64,000 bases of DNA, taken from positions 620,001 to 684,000 of the forward strand of contig NZ_VYSA01000001.1 of NCBI RefSeq assembly GCF_008710745.1. The letters are read 5' to 3'. The position numbers and the translations under genes are program-made. The notes under the pieces are model-generated. The model was given only the letters and a program-made list of their open reading frames with translations, did no database searches and was not told where the DNA came from. Of this stretch, positions 20,984 through 28,866 are shown in pieces. Position 1 is the stretch's first letter, and every line of letters starts with the position of its first letter. The DNA comes from Microbacterium rhizomatis (lineage in GTDB: Bacteria; Actinomycetota; Actinomycetes; Actinomycetales; Microbacteriaceae).

Positions 20984-22072
20984 CTAGATCGACAGGCGCT
21001 CGACGATCAGCGGGCACGCGAACGCATCGCGCTCCCCCAGACCGACACGATTGATGTACCGCACCACGATCGCGTACGACGCGAACAGCCCTGCCTCGGT
21101 GTACGGAACGCCGATGCGTCGACAGTATTCGGCGACGACCGGCGCGGCCCGGCGCAGGTGCGGGCGTGGCATCGACGGGAACAGGTGATGCTCGACCTGA
21201 TAGTTCAAGCCGCCCAGGAGCACGTCGACGAAGCGGTTCCCTCGGACGTTGCGGCTCATCATCACCTGGCGGCGGAGGAAATCGAGTTGGAGGCCCGCGG
21301 GTACGAGAGGCATGCCCTTGTGGTTGGGCGCGAACGAGACGCCCATGTAGAACCCGAAGAGTCCGAGCTGGACTCCGAGGAATGCGAAGCCGATTCCGGG
21401 CGAGAGCACCAGGAAGATCAGGGTCACGAACCCGCCGATCCGCACGAACAGGAAGGCGATCTCGACCCACCGCCTGTCGATGTGCTGGCGCTGCGAAACG
21501 CGTCGAACGCTCGAGGCGTGCAGCGACAGTCCCTCCAGGAGCAGGATCGGGAAGAAGAACACTCCCTGGTGACGGATGAGCCATGTCGTTGCGGCGTTCC
21601 GCCGCCGCGCGGCCTGCTCGGGAGTGAACGACATGACGGGCAGGTCGATGTCTGGATCGGCGCCTTCCTTGTTGGGGTTGGCATGGTGGCGCGTGTGCTT
21701 GTGCTGCCACCACCCGTAGCTCATGCCGACGAACAGATCGCCGAGGATGAGGCTGATCCAGTCGTTCCACCGCCCCGAGAGGAAGATCTGCCGGTGCGCG
21801 GCATCATGGCCGAGGAAGGCGATCTGGGTGAACAGCACCGCGAAACCCGCCGCCGTGAACAGCTGCCACCAGGTGTCGCCGACGAAGATGAAGCACACCA
21901 CGAGCGCGCCCACGACCAGGGGGACGGCGATGAGCTTCGTCCAGTAGTAGCCGTATCGGCGGCGGAGGAGTCCGGCATCCCGGATCTGTTTCGCCAGCGG
22001 AGTGAAGTCGCTGCCTCCGCGTGTCATCGCCGCTGTGCGTGGGTGTGTCGCAATGATGCGTTCGGCAGACAT
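20984..22072 (-). CDS. Membrane fatty-acid desaturase
   Basis: The 362-residue protein has the three histidine boxes of acyl-lipid/acyl-CoA desaturases: 'HDAAH' (near residue 89), 'HKHTRHH' (near residue 124) and 'QVEHHLFP' (near residue 293), with hydrophobic segments between. These bind the di-iron centre that inserts a double bond into membrane fatty acids. The start has a strong 'GAAGGAGGTCG' before ATG. It is a single gene, convergent with the MFS exporter. Confidence 0.92.
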   Translation of the reverse strand: MSAERIIATHPRTAAMTRGGSDFTPLAKQIRDAGLLRRRYGYYWTKLIAVPLVVGALVVCFIFVGDTWWQLFTAAGFAVLFTQIAFLGHDAAHRQIFLSGRWNDWISLILGDLFVGMSYGWWQHKHTRHHANPNKEGADPDIDLPVMSFTPEQAARRRNAATTWLIRHQGVFFFPILLLEGLSLHASSVRRVSQRQHIDRRWVEIAFLFVRIGGFVTLIFLVLSPGIGFAFLGVQLGLFGFYMGVSFAPNHKGMPLVPAGLQLDFLRRQVMMSRNVRGNRFVDVLLGGLNYQVEHHLFPSMPRPHLRRAAPVVAEYCRRIGVPYTEAGLFASYAIVVRYINRVGLGERDAFACPLIVERLSI

Positions 22073-22165
22073 GACGACCTCCTTCGGTCGTGTGCTCTGA
22101 TCCGGACGCTACGCCTGGACGCTGAGTGCGTTCACATCTTCCCGTCGGTCTGCCCGCCGCAATGC

Positions 22166-22197
22166 CGAACGGGCCCCGCTTTCGCGAAGCCCGTTCG
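22166..22197 (-). terminator. Hairpin after the SRPBCC gene
   Basis: CGAACGGGC (22166-22174) pairs with GCCCGTTCG (22189-22197), nine bases, with a 14-base loop that can itself pair in part. It begins 18 bases past the SRPBCC stop in the direction of transcription. Confidence 0.6.
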
Positions 22198-22215
22198 AGT
22201 CACTCCAGCGCGCTG

Positions 22216-22671
22216 CTACGCCTGAACGTCGCCGCGCCACGCCCCGGCTGCTGAGCCCTGCGACTCGATGAACTCCTTGAAGTTCTTGAGGTCCTTCTTC
22301 ACGGCGTGCGAACCCGCGCCCAGCAGGGAGCCCACCGTTTCGAGGAAGCCCTCGGGCTCCCAGTCCAGCTGCACGGTGACGCGGCTCGACGTGTCGGTGA
22401 GCTTGTGGAAGGTGACGACCCCGGCGTGGTCGGTCTGGCCGCCCGTGCTCTTCCATGCCACGCGCTCGTCGGGGTGCTGCTCGGTGATCTCGGCGTCGAA
22501 CTCGCGCTCGACCCCACCCACCTTGACCTTCCAGTGCGTGTGGGTGTCGTCCAGCTGCGTGATGGACTCGACCTCGTCGAGGAACTTCGGGAAGCTCTCG
22601 AACTGCGTCCACTGGTTGTATGAGGTCGACACGGGGACGTCGACGTCGATGGTCTCGATGATCTGCGACAC
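22216..22671 (-). CDS. SRPBCC-family (START-like) protein
   Basis: The 151-residue protein starts 'SQIIETIDVDVPVSTSYN' and contains 'QWTQFESFPKFLDEVESI', the standard opening of the 'cyclase/dehydrase' SRPBCC subgroup, with an aromatic-lined cavity for a lipid or similar ligand. Actual ligand unknown. GTG at 22671 is chosen because 'AAGGAG' lies eight bases before it. Monocistronic, between a tRNA gene and its own terminator. Confidence 0.85.
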   Translation of the reverse strand: MSQIIETIDVDVPVSTSYNQWTQFESFPKFLDEVESITQLDDTHTHWKVKVGGVEREFDAEITEQHPDERVAWKSTGGQTDHAGVVTFHKLTDTSSRVTVQLDWEPEGFLETVGSLLGAGSHAVKKDLKNFKEFIESQGSAAGAWRGDVQA

Positions 22672-22791
22672 GGGAGTGCTCCTTCGGACGGGATGGATGC
22701 TCTCATTCAGCCCCAACGAGCCTCGGATCGCGGGGGGTTGACATCGGCATGGGGTCCGTGAAGGCGCGCCGGAGCTGACCCGGCGGACGTC

Positions 22792-22830
22792 AAGGGCCCC
22801 CTTCCTCGTGTTACGAGGAAGAGGGCCCTT
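22792..22830 (-). terminator. Strong hairpin after tRNA-Lys
   Basis: Outer arms AAGGGCCC/GGGCCCTT and inner arms TTCCTCGT/ACGAGGAA form an almost continuous 18-pair stem with one two-base mismatch. It begins a few bases after the tRNA 3' end. It would end transcription in either direction. Confidence 0.65.
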
Positions 22831-22833
22831 GGC

Positions 22834-22909
22834 TGGTGCACCCCCAGGGACTTGAACCCTGAACCCATTGATTAAGAGTCAATTGCTCTGCCGATTGAGC
22901 TAGAGGTGC
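22834..22909 (-). tRNA. tRNA-Lys (CTT)
   Basis: A complete cloverleaf reads on the minus strand: acceptor GCACCTC pairs with GGGGTGC, the T-arm has TTCAAGT, and the anticodon loop contains CTT. Discriminator A is followed by an encoded CCA (22834-22836). Confidence 0.96.
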
Positions 22910-23012
22910 ATGGTTCGCGCGACTCAGGAGAGAGGCGAACCGAGGGTCAACATTAGCATCACGATGCCGCTGCCCGCGAATCGAGCCGAGGCCCTGCGGT
23001 ATCCTCGAAAGG

Positions 23013-23864
23013 GTGACCTTCCCCCCTCCGTCGCACCCAGCCGCTGCGGCGGAACCGTCCATCGCCGACGATCTCGCGCTCGCGCTGAGGCTCGCGGATG
23101 CGGCGGACGCCGTATCGATGGCACGCTTCGACGCCGCCGACCTGGACGTCACGCTCAAGTCCGACGCCACTCACGTGACCGAGTCCGATCTCGCCACCGA
23201 ACGTGCGATCCGCGCGGTCCTCGAAGCGGAGCGGCCCGGCGACGGCGTGTTCGGTGAAGAGTTCGGCGCGGCGGGCGACACGCATCGCCAGTGGATCATC
23301 GACCCGATCGACGGCACGGCCAACTATCTCAAGGGCATCCCGATGTGGGCGACGCTCATCGCGCTGGCGATCGACGGCGCCCCTGTGGTGGGCGTGGTCA
23401 GCCAGCCCGCGATCGGGCGCCGCTGGTGGGGAGCCACCGGCCTGGGCGCATGGACCGGAGCGGAGGATGCGGAACCCCGCCGCCTCGCCGTGTCATCGGT
23501 CGACGCGATCGCCGACGCGAGCGTGAGCTTCCAGAGCATCGCGCAGTGGCGGGAGGCCGGCGAGCTGGCAGCACTCGAGCGTCTGACGACGACGGTGTGG
23601 CGCGACCGCGCGTACGGCGATGCGTGGCCCTACATGCTCCTGGCGGAAGGTCGCCTCGAATTCGTCGCAGAGTTCGGGGTCAAGGAGTACGACATCGCCC
23701 CGTACGCTGTCATCATCCCCGAGGCAGGCGGACGCTTCACCGCATACGACGGCAGCGCGTCGATCTCGGAGCGGTCATCACTTGCGACCAACGGCATCCT
23801 GCACGACGAATTCCTCGCCCTCTTGCACGAGTCCGCCACTATCCCGACGGAGTCTTCTCGATGA
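23013..23864 (+). CDS. hisN: Histidinol-phosphatase, inositol-monophosphatase type
   Basis: It removes phosphate from histidinol phosphate, the penultimate reaction of histidine synthesis in actinobacteria. The 283-residue protein has the metal-binding motifs 'GEEFG' (near residue 76) and 'WIIDPIDGTANYLKG' (near residue 94), and 'PVVGVVSQPAIGRRWWG', typical of the HisN subgroup. TATCCT (23000-23005) lies seven bases before the GTG, so the message is probably leaderless. A general inositol-phosphatase role cannot be excluded. Confidence 0.88.
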   Translation: MTFPPPSHPAAAAEPSIADDLALALRLADAADAVSMARFDAADLDVTLKSDATHVTESDLATERAIRAVLEAERPGDGVFGEEFGAAGDTHRQWIIDPIDGTANYLKGIPMWATLIALAIDGAPVVGVVSQPAIGRRWWGATGLGAWTGAEDAEPRRLAVSSVDAIADASVSFQSIAQWREAGELAALERLTTTVWRDRAYGDAWPYMLLAEGRLEFVAEFGVKEYDIAPYAVIIPEAGGRFTAYDGSASISERSSLATNGILHDEFLALLHESATIPTESSR

Positions 23865-24436
23865 CACGCTCGTTCGCCAGGATCGGCGCTGTCCTGCTCA
23901 TCGCCGGCTCTGCGGCGATCTTCACCGCCTGCGCTTCCACGCCCTCGGCAGATCCGTCGAACGCACAGACCGGCGATGTCCCCGCCCCCACCTCCCCGGC
24001 CCCGACCGCCGGACCGGGGGCGAGCCCGACTCCGGACCCCGACTGCACGACGATCATCCCGGCATCCGTGGTCGCCGAATTCCAGAAGGTCGGCTGGTCG
24101 TTCAAGTCGGAGGCGCTCCGCGTCGACGGCGTCGAGATCACCGGCGGCATCCAGTGCACGTGGGGCGACTACACCACCGCGACCGACCACGTGCAGATCT
24201 TCGGCTGGGCACCCATCACGCCGACGGCCGCCACCACCGCACAGACCGATCTGATCGCGGCCGGCTGGAAGCGCGAGGACGCGCCCGCAGGCGTCTACCT
24301 CACGGAGAACGCCTCGACCGCGATCGCGACCGACGACCAGGGGTACGGGCTGACCTACCTGTTCGGTGACGGTTTCGTGAAGTACGCCGACACGAAGCAG
24401 GGCCTTCTGCTCGTGCAATGGCCGCCCGCCGGCTGA
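23861..24436 (+). CDS. Lipoprotein of unknown function
   Basis: The 191-residue product has a lipoprotein signal peptide ending 'IFTACAS' (Cys near residue 25), then a Pro/Ser/Thr-rich spacer to about residue 62 and a small globular domain with a conserved-looking Cys pair ('DCTTIIPAS' and 'GGIQCTWGDY'). It is exported and anchored outside the membrane. Its ATG overlaps the hisN stop by four bases; no functional link to histidine synthesis is implied. Confidence 0.8.
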   Translation: MTRSFARIGAVLLIAGSAAIFTACASTPSADPSNAQTGDVPAPTSPAPTAGPGASPTPDPDCTTIIPASVVAEFQKVGWSFKSEALRVDGVEITGGIQCTWGDYTTATDHVQIFGWAPITPTAATTAQTDLIAAGWKREDAPAGVYLTENASTAIATDDQGYGLTYLFGDGFVKYADTKQGLLLVQWPPAG

Positions 24437-24463
24437 CCCGACCCGACTCTCTCTCTGAGCCTC

Positions 24464-24520
24464 TTGCATTCCTGCTGACGTTGCTTTATCGTCGAACCGG
24501 TTCGAATCGAACCGGTTCGA
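24464..24520 (+). promoter_or_regulatory. LacI-regulated promoter with two perfect operators
   Basis: TTGCAT (24464-24469) and TATCGT (24487-24492), 17 bases apart, form a plausible promoter. The perfect 14-base palindrome TCGAACCGGTTCGA occurs at 24492-24505 and again at 24507-24520, one base apart. The AACCGGTT core is typical for sugar-responsive LacI proteins. Both operators cover the expected transcription start, so the downstream LacI protein should shut its own operon. Confidence 0.75.
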
Positions 24521-24592
24521 CATTGATCACATGGTCGACATTGATCACATGGTCGACGTCGTTGACATGGTCGACGTCGTTGACACGGTCGA
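24521..24592 (+). repeat. Four 18-base tandem repeats in the leader of the LacI operon
   Basis: Units start at 24521, 24539, 24557 and 24575. The first two are identical (CATTGATCACATGGTCGA); the third and fourth share a changed first half (CGTCGTTGACATGGTCGA, and the same with one substitution). Two decayed units may follow to about 24628. All three forward frames remain open because the unit is a multiple of three. It lies between the operators and the lacI-type gene. Confidence 0.85.
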
Positions 24593-24628
24593 GACCATCA
24601 AGACCGTCGGCACCGTCGACAGAGCGCA

Positions 24629-25666
24629 ATGGGGCATCCACATATGGTCACGATCGGTGACGTCGCACAGGCAGCGGGAGTATCCCGGAGCACGGCGTCG
24701 TACGCTCTGTCCGGCAAGCGGACAATCTCGCCCGAAGTACGGGAGAAGGTTCGTCAAGCGGTCGAGGAACTCGGATACACGCCGAACGCCGGCGCGCGTG
24801 CGCTCGCCACATCCCAGACGAGGGTCCTCGGACTGCTCGGCCGGTTCCTCCCCGACGAGTTCGCTCCCGCGATGCTGCAGTACATCCTGGGGGTCACGAA
24901 TCGGGCTCGAGACCTCGGCTACGACACGCTCCTCGTCTCCGAGGAGGACGGGTACGCCGCCCTCACCCGCATCTCGGACTCCCGCATGGCGGACGGATTC
25001 GTGCTCCTGAACGTCGCCGAAGACGACGATCGCCTGCCCTTCCTGCGTACCGCCCGTCAGCCCGGCGTTCTGATCGGGCTCCCCCACGACACGACCGGTG
25101 TGGATGTGTTCGACCTCGACTTCGAAGCGACCGGCCGGGTGATGGTCGACACTCTGAGCGAGCTCGGCCACACCGAACTCATCCTCGTCTCTCAGCCCGA
25201 GCACGTGGTCCAGCGGGGTGGCGCGTACGTCTGGCGACTCGCCGACAGCGCGCGGGAACGCGCCGCCGAACTCGGCATCACCATCCACACGTACTTCGGG
25301 TCATCGACGCAACCCGCGATCGGCGACGATCTGCACCGCTTCCTCGATGCTCACCCGTCGGCGACAGGCTTGCTCCTCAACAACGAGGCCGCGGCCGCGG
25401 CCCTGCCGACCGTGCTCCACCAACGCGAGATGTCGGCGCCGCGAGACATCTCGGTCATCGGCCGTTACTCGGACGACTTCGCCCGTACCTTCTCGCTCCC
25501 CTACACCGCGATCGACTCGGCCGCGGACGAACTCGGTCGACGTGCCGTCGAGCAGCTCGTCGCCAGGATCGAGCACCGAGACGCCCCCTCCACCCACCGT
25601 GTCGAACTCATCCCGCCCGCAATCCAGGACCGCGGCAGCATCGCCGCGCCCCCTGTCCACCCGTAG
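24629..25666 (+). CDS. LacI-family sugar-responsive repressor
   Basis: The 345-residue protein starts with the LacI DNA-binding domain 'TIGDVAQAAGVSRSTASYAL' and the hinge helix 'GARALATSQT', followed by a periplasmic-binding-like effector domain with 'GFVLLNVAEDDDRLP' and 'RDISVIGRYSDD'. It is the first gene after its own twin operators and is followed by the ABC importer, so it probably represses the entire locus. ATG at 24644 (after GGGG) is an alternative start that removes five residues. Confidence 0.92.
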   Translation: MGHPHMVTIGDVAQAAGVSRSTASYALSGKRTISPEVREKVRQAVEELGYTPNAGARALATSQTRVLGLLGRFLPDEFAPAMLQYILGVTNRARDLGYDTLLVSEEDGYAALTRISDSRMADGFVLLNVAEDDDRLPFLRTARQPGVLIGLPHDTTGVDVFDLDFEATGRVMVDTLSELGHTELILVSQPEHVVQRGGAYVWRLADSARERAAELGITIHTYFGSSTQPAIGDDLHRFLDAHPSATGLLLNNEAAAAALPTVLHQREMSAPRDISVIGRYSDDFARTFSLPYTAIDSAADELGRRAVEQLVARIEHRDAPSTHRVELIPPAIQDRGSIAAPPVHP

Positions 25667-25751
25667 TACCCAACCCGCATCACCCCGCAACATCCCGTCT
25701 CACCCGGGGCCCCACAGTCGGTGGTCCCACCCGTTCAATGAGGAGAATCAC

Positions 25752-27014
25752 ATGATCACCAAGAAGCTGCGCGCGCCCCTGGCGCTCGTGACGGCAGCTG
25801 TCGCCGTCAGCGCATTGGCCGGCTGCGCCGGTGGGAGCAGCGGCGGCGATGCGTCCGCCGCCGGTTCATCCACCTATACGTGGTGGGATCCGTACCCCCA
25901 GCACACGGCCGGTTCAGACTGGGACAACCGCGTGCAGGCGTGCGGCACGGAGGCGGGCGTGACCATCCAGCGCACCGCCTACGACACCACATCCCTCACG
26001 AACCAGGCGCTGCTCGCCGCACAGGAGGGCACATCGCCGGACGTCATCCTGCTCGACAACCCCGCGGTGTCCACTCTCGCCCAAACGGGTATGGTCACGA
26101 CGGTCGACGAGCTGGGGCTCGACACCTCGGCGATCGAGCCCAACCTCCTGGCCGCGGGCGAACTCGACGGTCAGACCTACGGCATCCCCATCGGCGCCAA
26201 CACCCTCGCGCTGTACTACAACGCCGACATCCTGTCCGCCGCAGGCGTCGACCCCGCGACGATCACGGACTGGGCCAGCCTGGATGCTGCGCTCGCCAAG
26301 GTCGCTGCCGCGGGCAAGACCGGCATCACGTTCGCCGGCATCAACACGGAAGAGGGGTCGTTCCAGTTCCTTCCGTGGTTCTGGGGTGCCGGCGCGAAGC
26401 TGACCGACCTCTCGTCGTCTCAGGCTGTCGACGCTCTGAGCCTGTGGAAGAGCTGGCTCGACAAGGGCTATGCGCCCAACTCGGTGATCACCAACTCGCA
26501 GAACACGGTGTGGGAGCAGTTCCTCACCGGCGATTTCGCCTTCGCCGAGAATGGTACGTGGCAGGTAAACAGCGCCGCGGGTGCACCGTTCAAGACCGGC
26601 GTGATCACGCTTCCGGCCAAGAACGGGGGCGCTGCAGCCGCCCCGACCGGCGGCGAGTTCATCATCGCTCCGGTGCAGCAGGACACCGCACGCTATGACA
26701 CCACTCGGAAGATCATCGAGTGCATGACCACGCCCGAAGGCTTCGTCGAAACCGCGAACACCTTCGCGTACTACATCCCGCCGACCAAGGAGGGCCAGGA
26801 TCAGCTCCTGACGAAGGACCCCGAGCTCTCGACGTGGGTCGACGCCGTCAATGCGGCGAAGGGCCGCACGAGTGACAACCTCGGCACCGACTACCCGCTG
26901 ATCTCGGAGCAGCTCTGGACCGCCGTGCAGAGCGCGCTGTCTGGTGCGGCGAGCCCGCAGGATGCGCTCACCGCGGCACAGACGGCCGCCGCGTCGGCGA
27001 CATCCGGAAAGTAG
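25752..27014 (+). CDS. Sugar ABC transporter, substrate-binding lipoprotein
   Basis: The 420-residue protein has a lipobox 'SALAGCAGG' (Cys near residue 25) and the family 1 extracellular solute-binding fold ('PDVILLDNPAVSTLAQTG', 'GIPIGANTLALYYNADIL', 'TGDFAFAENGTWQ'). It captures an oligosaccharide outside the membrane for the two permeases that follow. 'GAGGAGAATCAC' precedes the ATG. No ATPase gene is in the locus, so a shared MsiK-type ATPase elsewhere is likely. The arabinofuranosidase-like gene downstream hints at an arabinose-containing ligand. Confidence 0.93.
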   Translation: MITKKLRAPLALVTAAVAVSALAGCAGGSSGGDASAAGSSTYTWWDPYPQHTAGSDWDNRVQACGTEAGVTIQRTAYDTTSLTNQALLAAQEGTSPDVILLDNPAVSTLAQTGMVTTVDELGLDTSAIEPNLLAAGELDGQTYGIPIGANTLALYYNADILSAAGVDPATITDWASLDAALAKVAAAGKTGITFAGINTEEGSFQFLPWFWGAGAKLTDLSSSQAVDALSLWKSWLDKGYAPNSVITNSQNTVWEQFLTGDFAFAENGTWQVNSAAGAPFKTGVITLPAKNGGAAAAPTGGEFIIAPVQQDTARYDTTRKIIECMTTPEGFVETANTFAYYIPPTKEGQDQLLTKDPELSTWVDAVNAAKGRTSDNLGTDYPLISEQLWTAVQSALSGAASPQDALTAAQTAAASATSGK

Positions 27015-27026
27015 TCCCAGCCCCTC

Positions 27027-27062
27027 GGCCAGGGGCGGGAGCCGCGGCTCCCGCCCCTGGCC
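27027..27062 (+). terminator. Perfect 36-base palindromic hairpin between binding protein and permease
   Basis: Two 18-base arms pair perfectly with no unpaired loop on paper (a short loop would form in RNA). It lies 12 bases after the binding-protein stop and 13 before the first permease start. In ABC operons such hairpins reduce read-through or protect the upstream mRNA, raising binding protein over permease. Confidence 0.6.
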
Positions 27063-27075
27063 CGGAAGGAACATC

Positions 27076-28044
27076 ATGAGCACCTCACTCGCCAGCGCGA
27101 ACGCGCCGTCGACCGACACGGTGAGCGTCGTGGTCCCGGCGCCGACGAAGCGACGGCCGAGCCACATCTACGGATCCCGTTGGATCGCGTTCGGATTCGC
27201 CGCGCCGCTGATCGCGTATCTGCTCGTGTTCTACGTCTACCCGCTGATCCGCAGCGTGGACCTCAGCGTGCACGACTACACGATCAAGGCCTTCGTACAG
27301 GGCAACGCGGAGTTCGTCGGGTTCGACAACTACATCACGGTGCTCACTTCGCCCCTGTTCGCGCAGGCACTCGCGAACACCGCGCTCTTCGTCGCCATCT
27401 CGCTGTTCTTCCAGTACACGATCGGTCTCGCACTGGCGGTCTTCTTCCGCAACAACTTCCCGCTGTCCGGGGTGCTCAGGGCGCTGTTCCTCGTCCCGTG
27501 GCTGCTTCCGTTGATCGTGTCCGCATCGACCTGGTCATGGATGCTCAACAGCGACAACGGCGTCGTCAACTCGGTGATCACCGCCTTCGGCGGCCAGTCC
27601 ATCAACTGGCTCACCTCACCCCAGACCGCGCTCACCGCAGTCATCATCGCGAACATCTGGCTCGGCATCCCCTTCAACCTCGTGATTCTCTACTCGGGCC
27701 TGCAGAACATCCCCGGCGACCTCTACGAAGCGGCATCGCTGGACGGTGCCGGAGCCTGGCGGCAGTTCTGGAGCATCACGTTTCCGCTCCTGCGCCCGGT
27801 GTCGGCGATCACGATCCTGCTCGGCCTCGTGTACACCCTGAAAGTCGTCGACATCATCTGGATCATGACCGCGGGCGGCCCGGCCAACTCCTCCACGACG
27901 CTCGCCGTGTGGTCGTATCGCGAAGCGTTCGGAACCGGGCAGCCGGCATTCTCGCCTGCCGCAGCCGTCGGCAACCTTCTCATCGTGATCGCCCTGATCT
28001 TCGGATTCTTCTATCTGCGCACTCAGCGCCGTGAGGTGAACTGA
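27076..28044 (+). CDS. Sugar ABC transporter permease 1 (MalF type)
   Basis: The 322-residue protein has six predicted membrane segments starting near residue 40 and the EAA loop 'YEAASLDGAGAWRQFWSITF' (near residue 217), the contact site for the ATPase. The extended N-terminus and EAA loop place it in the MalF/carbohydrate uptake family 1. The downstream permease overlaps it by one base. Confidence 0.94.
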   Translation: MSTSLASANAPSTDTVSVVVPAPTKRRPSHIYGSRWIAFGFAAPLIAYLLVFYVYPLIRSVDLSVHDYTIKAFVQGNAEFVGFDNYITVLTSPLFAQALANTALFVAISLFFQYTIGLALAVFFRNNFPLSGVLRALFLVPWLLPLIVSASTWSWMLNSDNGVVNSVITAFGGQSINWLTSPQTALTAVIIANIWLGIPFNLVILYSGLQNIPGDLYEAASLDGAGAWRQFWSITFPLLRPVSAITILLGLVYTLKVVDIIWIMTAGGPANSSTTLAVWSYREAFGTGQPAFSPAAAVGNLLIVIALIFGFFYLRTQRREVN

Positions 28045-28862
28045 TGACCGTCCGACGTTCGTGGTGGAAGGTCGTGCTCGGCGTGATCTTCACCGCGCTG
28101 ATGCTCTTCCCGGTGTACTGGATGCTGAACGTGTCGCTGACCCGGACGCAGGACCTCCGGCTCGACCCGCCGCATCTCTTTCCGATCAATCCCACATTCG
28201 AGGGTTTCGAGGCGGTCTTCCGCCAGCAGCTGCCGAACCTCGGCACGAGCCTCCTCATCGGCCTGGGCTGTGTCGTCCTCACCGTCGTGATCGCGGCCCC
28301 CGCCGGGTACGCGATCGCCCTCCTGAACATGCGCGGAGGCCGGACGCTGAACTTCGTGCTCCTGGTCGCACAGATGATCCCCGCCGTCGTGATGGCGATG
28401 GGCTTCTACGCGATCTACGTCCGTCTCGGGCTGCTCAACAGCGTGGGCGGCCTCATCCTCGCCGACTCCACCGTCGCCGTGCCGTTCGGGGTGCTCCTGT
28501 TCACCGCATTCATGAGCGGCCTGCCGCGAGAACTCCTGCAGGCTGCTCGCGTCGATGGCGCGAATGCGTGGCGGACGTTCGTCTCGGTCGTACTGCCGAT
28601 GAGCCGCAACTCGATCATCACGGTGTCGCTGTTCGCGTTCCTCTGGGCATGGTCTGACTTCGTCTTCGCCTCGACACTCGCCCGCAACAGCGCGCTGAAG
28701 CCGGTCACGCTGGGCATCTACGCGTATATCGGCAACAATACGACGCAGTGGAACGCCATCATGGCCACCGCCGTGGTGGCGTCGATCCCCGCTGCCATCC
28801 TGCTCATCATCGCGCAGCGCTATGTCGCCGCCGGCGTCACCGCCGGCGCTGTGAAGGATTGA
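28044..28862 (+). CDS. Sugar ABC transporter permease 2 (MalG type)
   Basis: The 272-residue protein has six membrane segments and the EAA loop 'LLQAARVDGANAWRTFVSVV' (near residue 163). It pairs with the upstream permease to form the channel. Start and upstream stop share one base (TGATG), indicating coupled translation. A glycosidase gene begins four bases later. Confidence 0.94.
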   Translation: MTVRRSWWKVVLGVIFTALMLFPVYWMLNVSLTRTQDLRLDPPHLFPINPTFEGFEAVFRQQLPNLGTSLLIGLGCVVLTVVIAAPAGYAIALLNMRGGRTLNFVLLVAQMIPAVVMAMGFYAIYVRLGLLNSVGGLILADSTVAVPFGVLLFTAFMSGLPRELLQAARVDGANAWRTFVSVVLPMSRNSIITVSLFAFLWAWSDFVFASTLARNSALKPVTLGIYAYIGNNTTQWNAIMATAVVASIPAAILLIIAQRYVAAGVTAGAVKD

Positions 28863-28866
28863 CCCC

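Noticed and set aside
22201..22612. Second minus-strand frame over the SRPBCC gene
   Set aside because: It is a frame-shifted shadow; the chosen frame has the SRPBCC signature and a ribosome site.
24521..24592. CRISPR array
   Set aside because: The 18-base units are directly adjacent with no spacers, and no cas gene is nearby; the same holds for repeats at 38551 and 52358.
24531..25010. Frame with a Val/Asp/Met hexapeptide repeat upstream of and overlapping the LacI gene
   Set aside because: The open frame follows from the 18-base repeat period, and the part overlapping the LacI gene is out of frame with no motif. Kept as a finding on the repeat, not as a gene.
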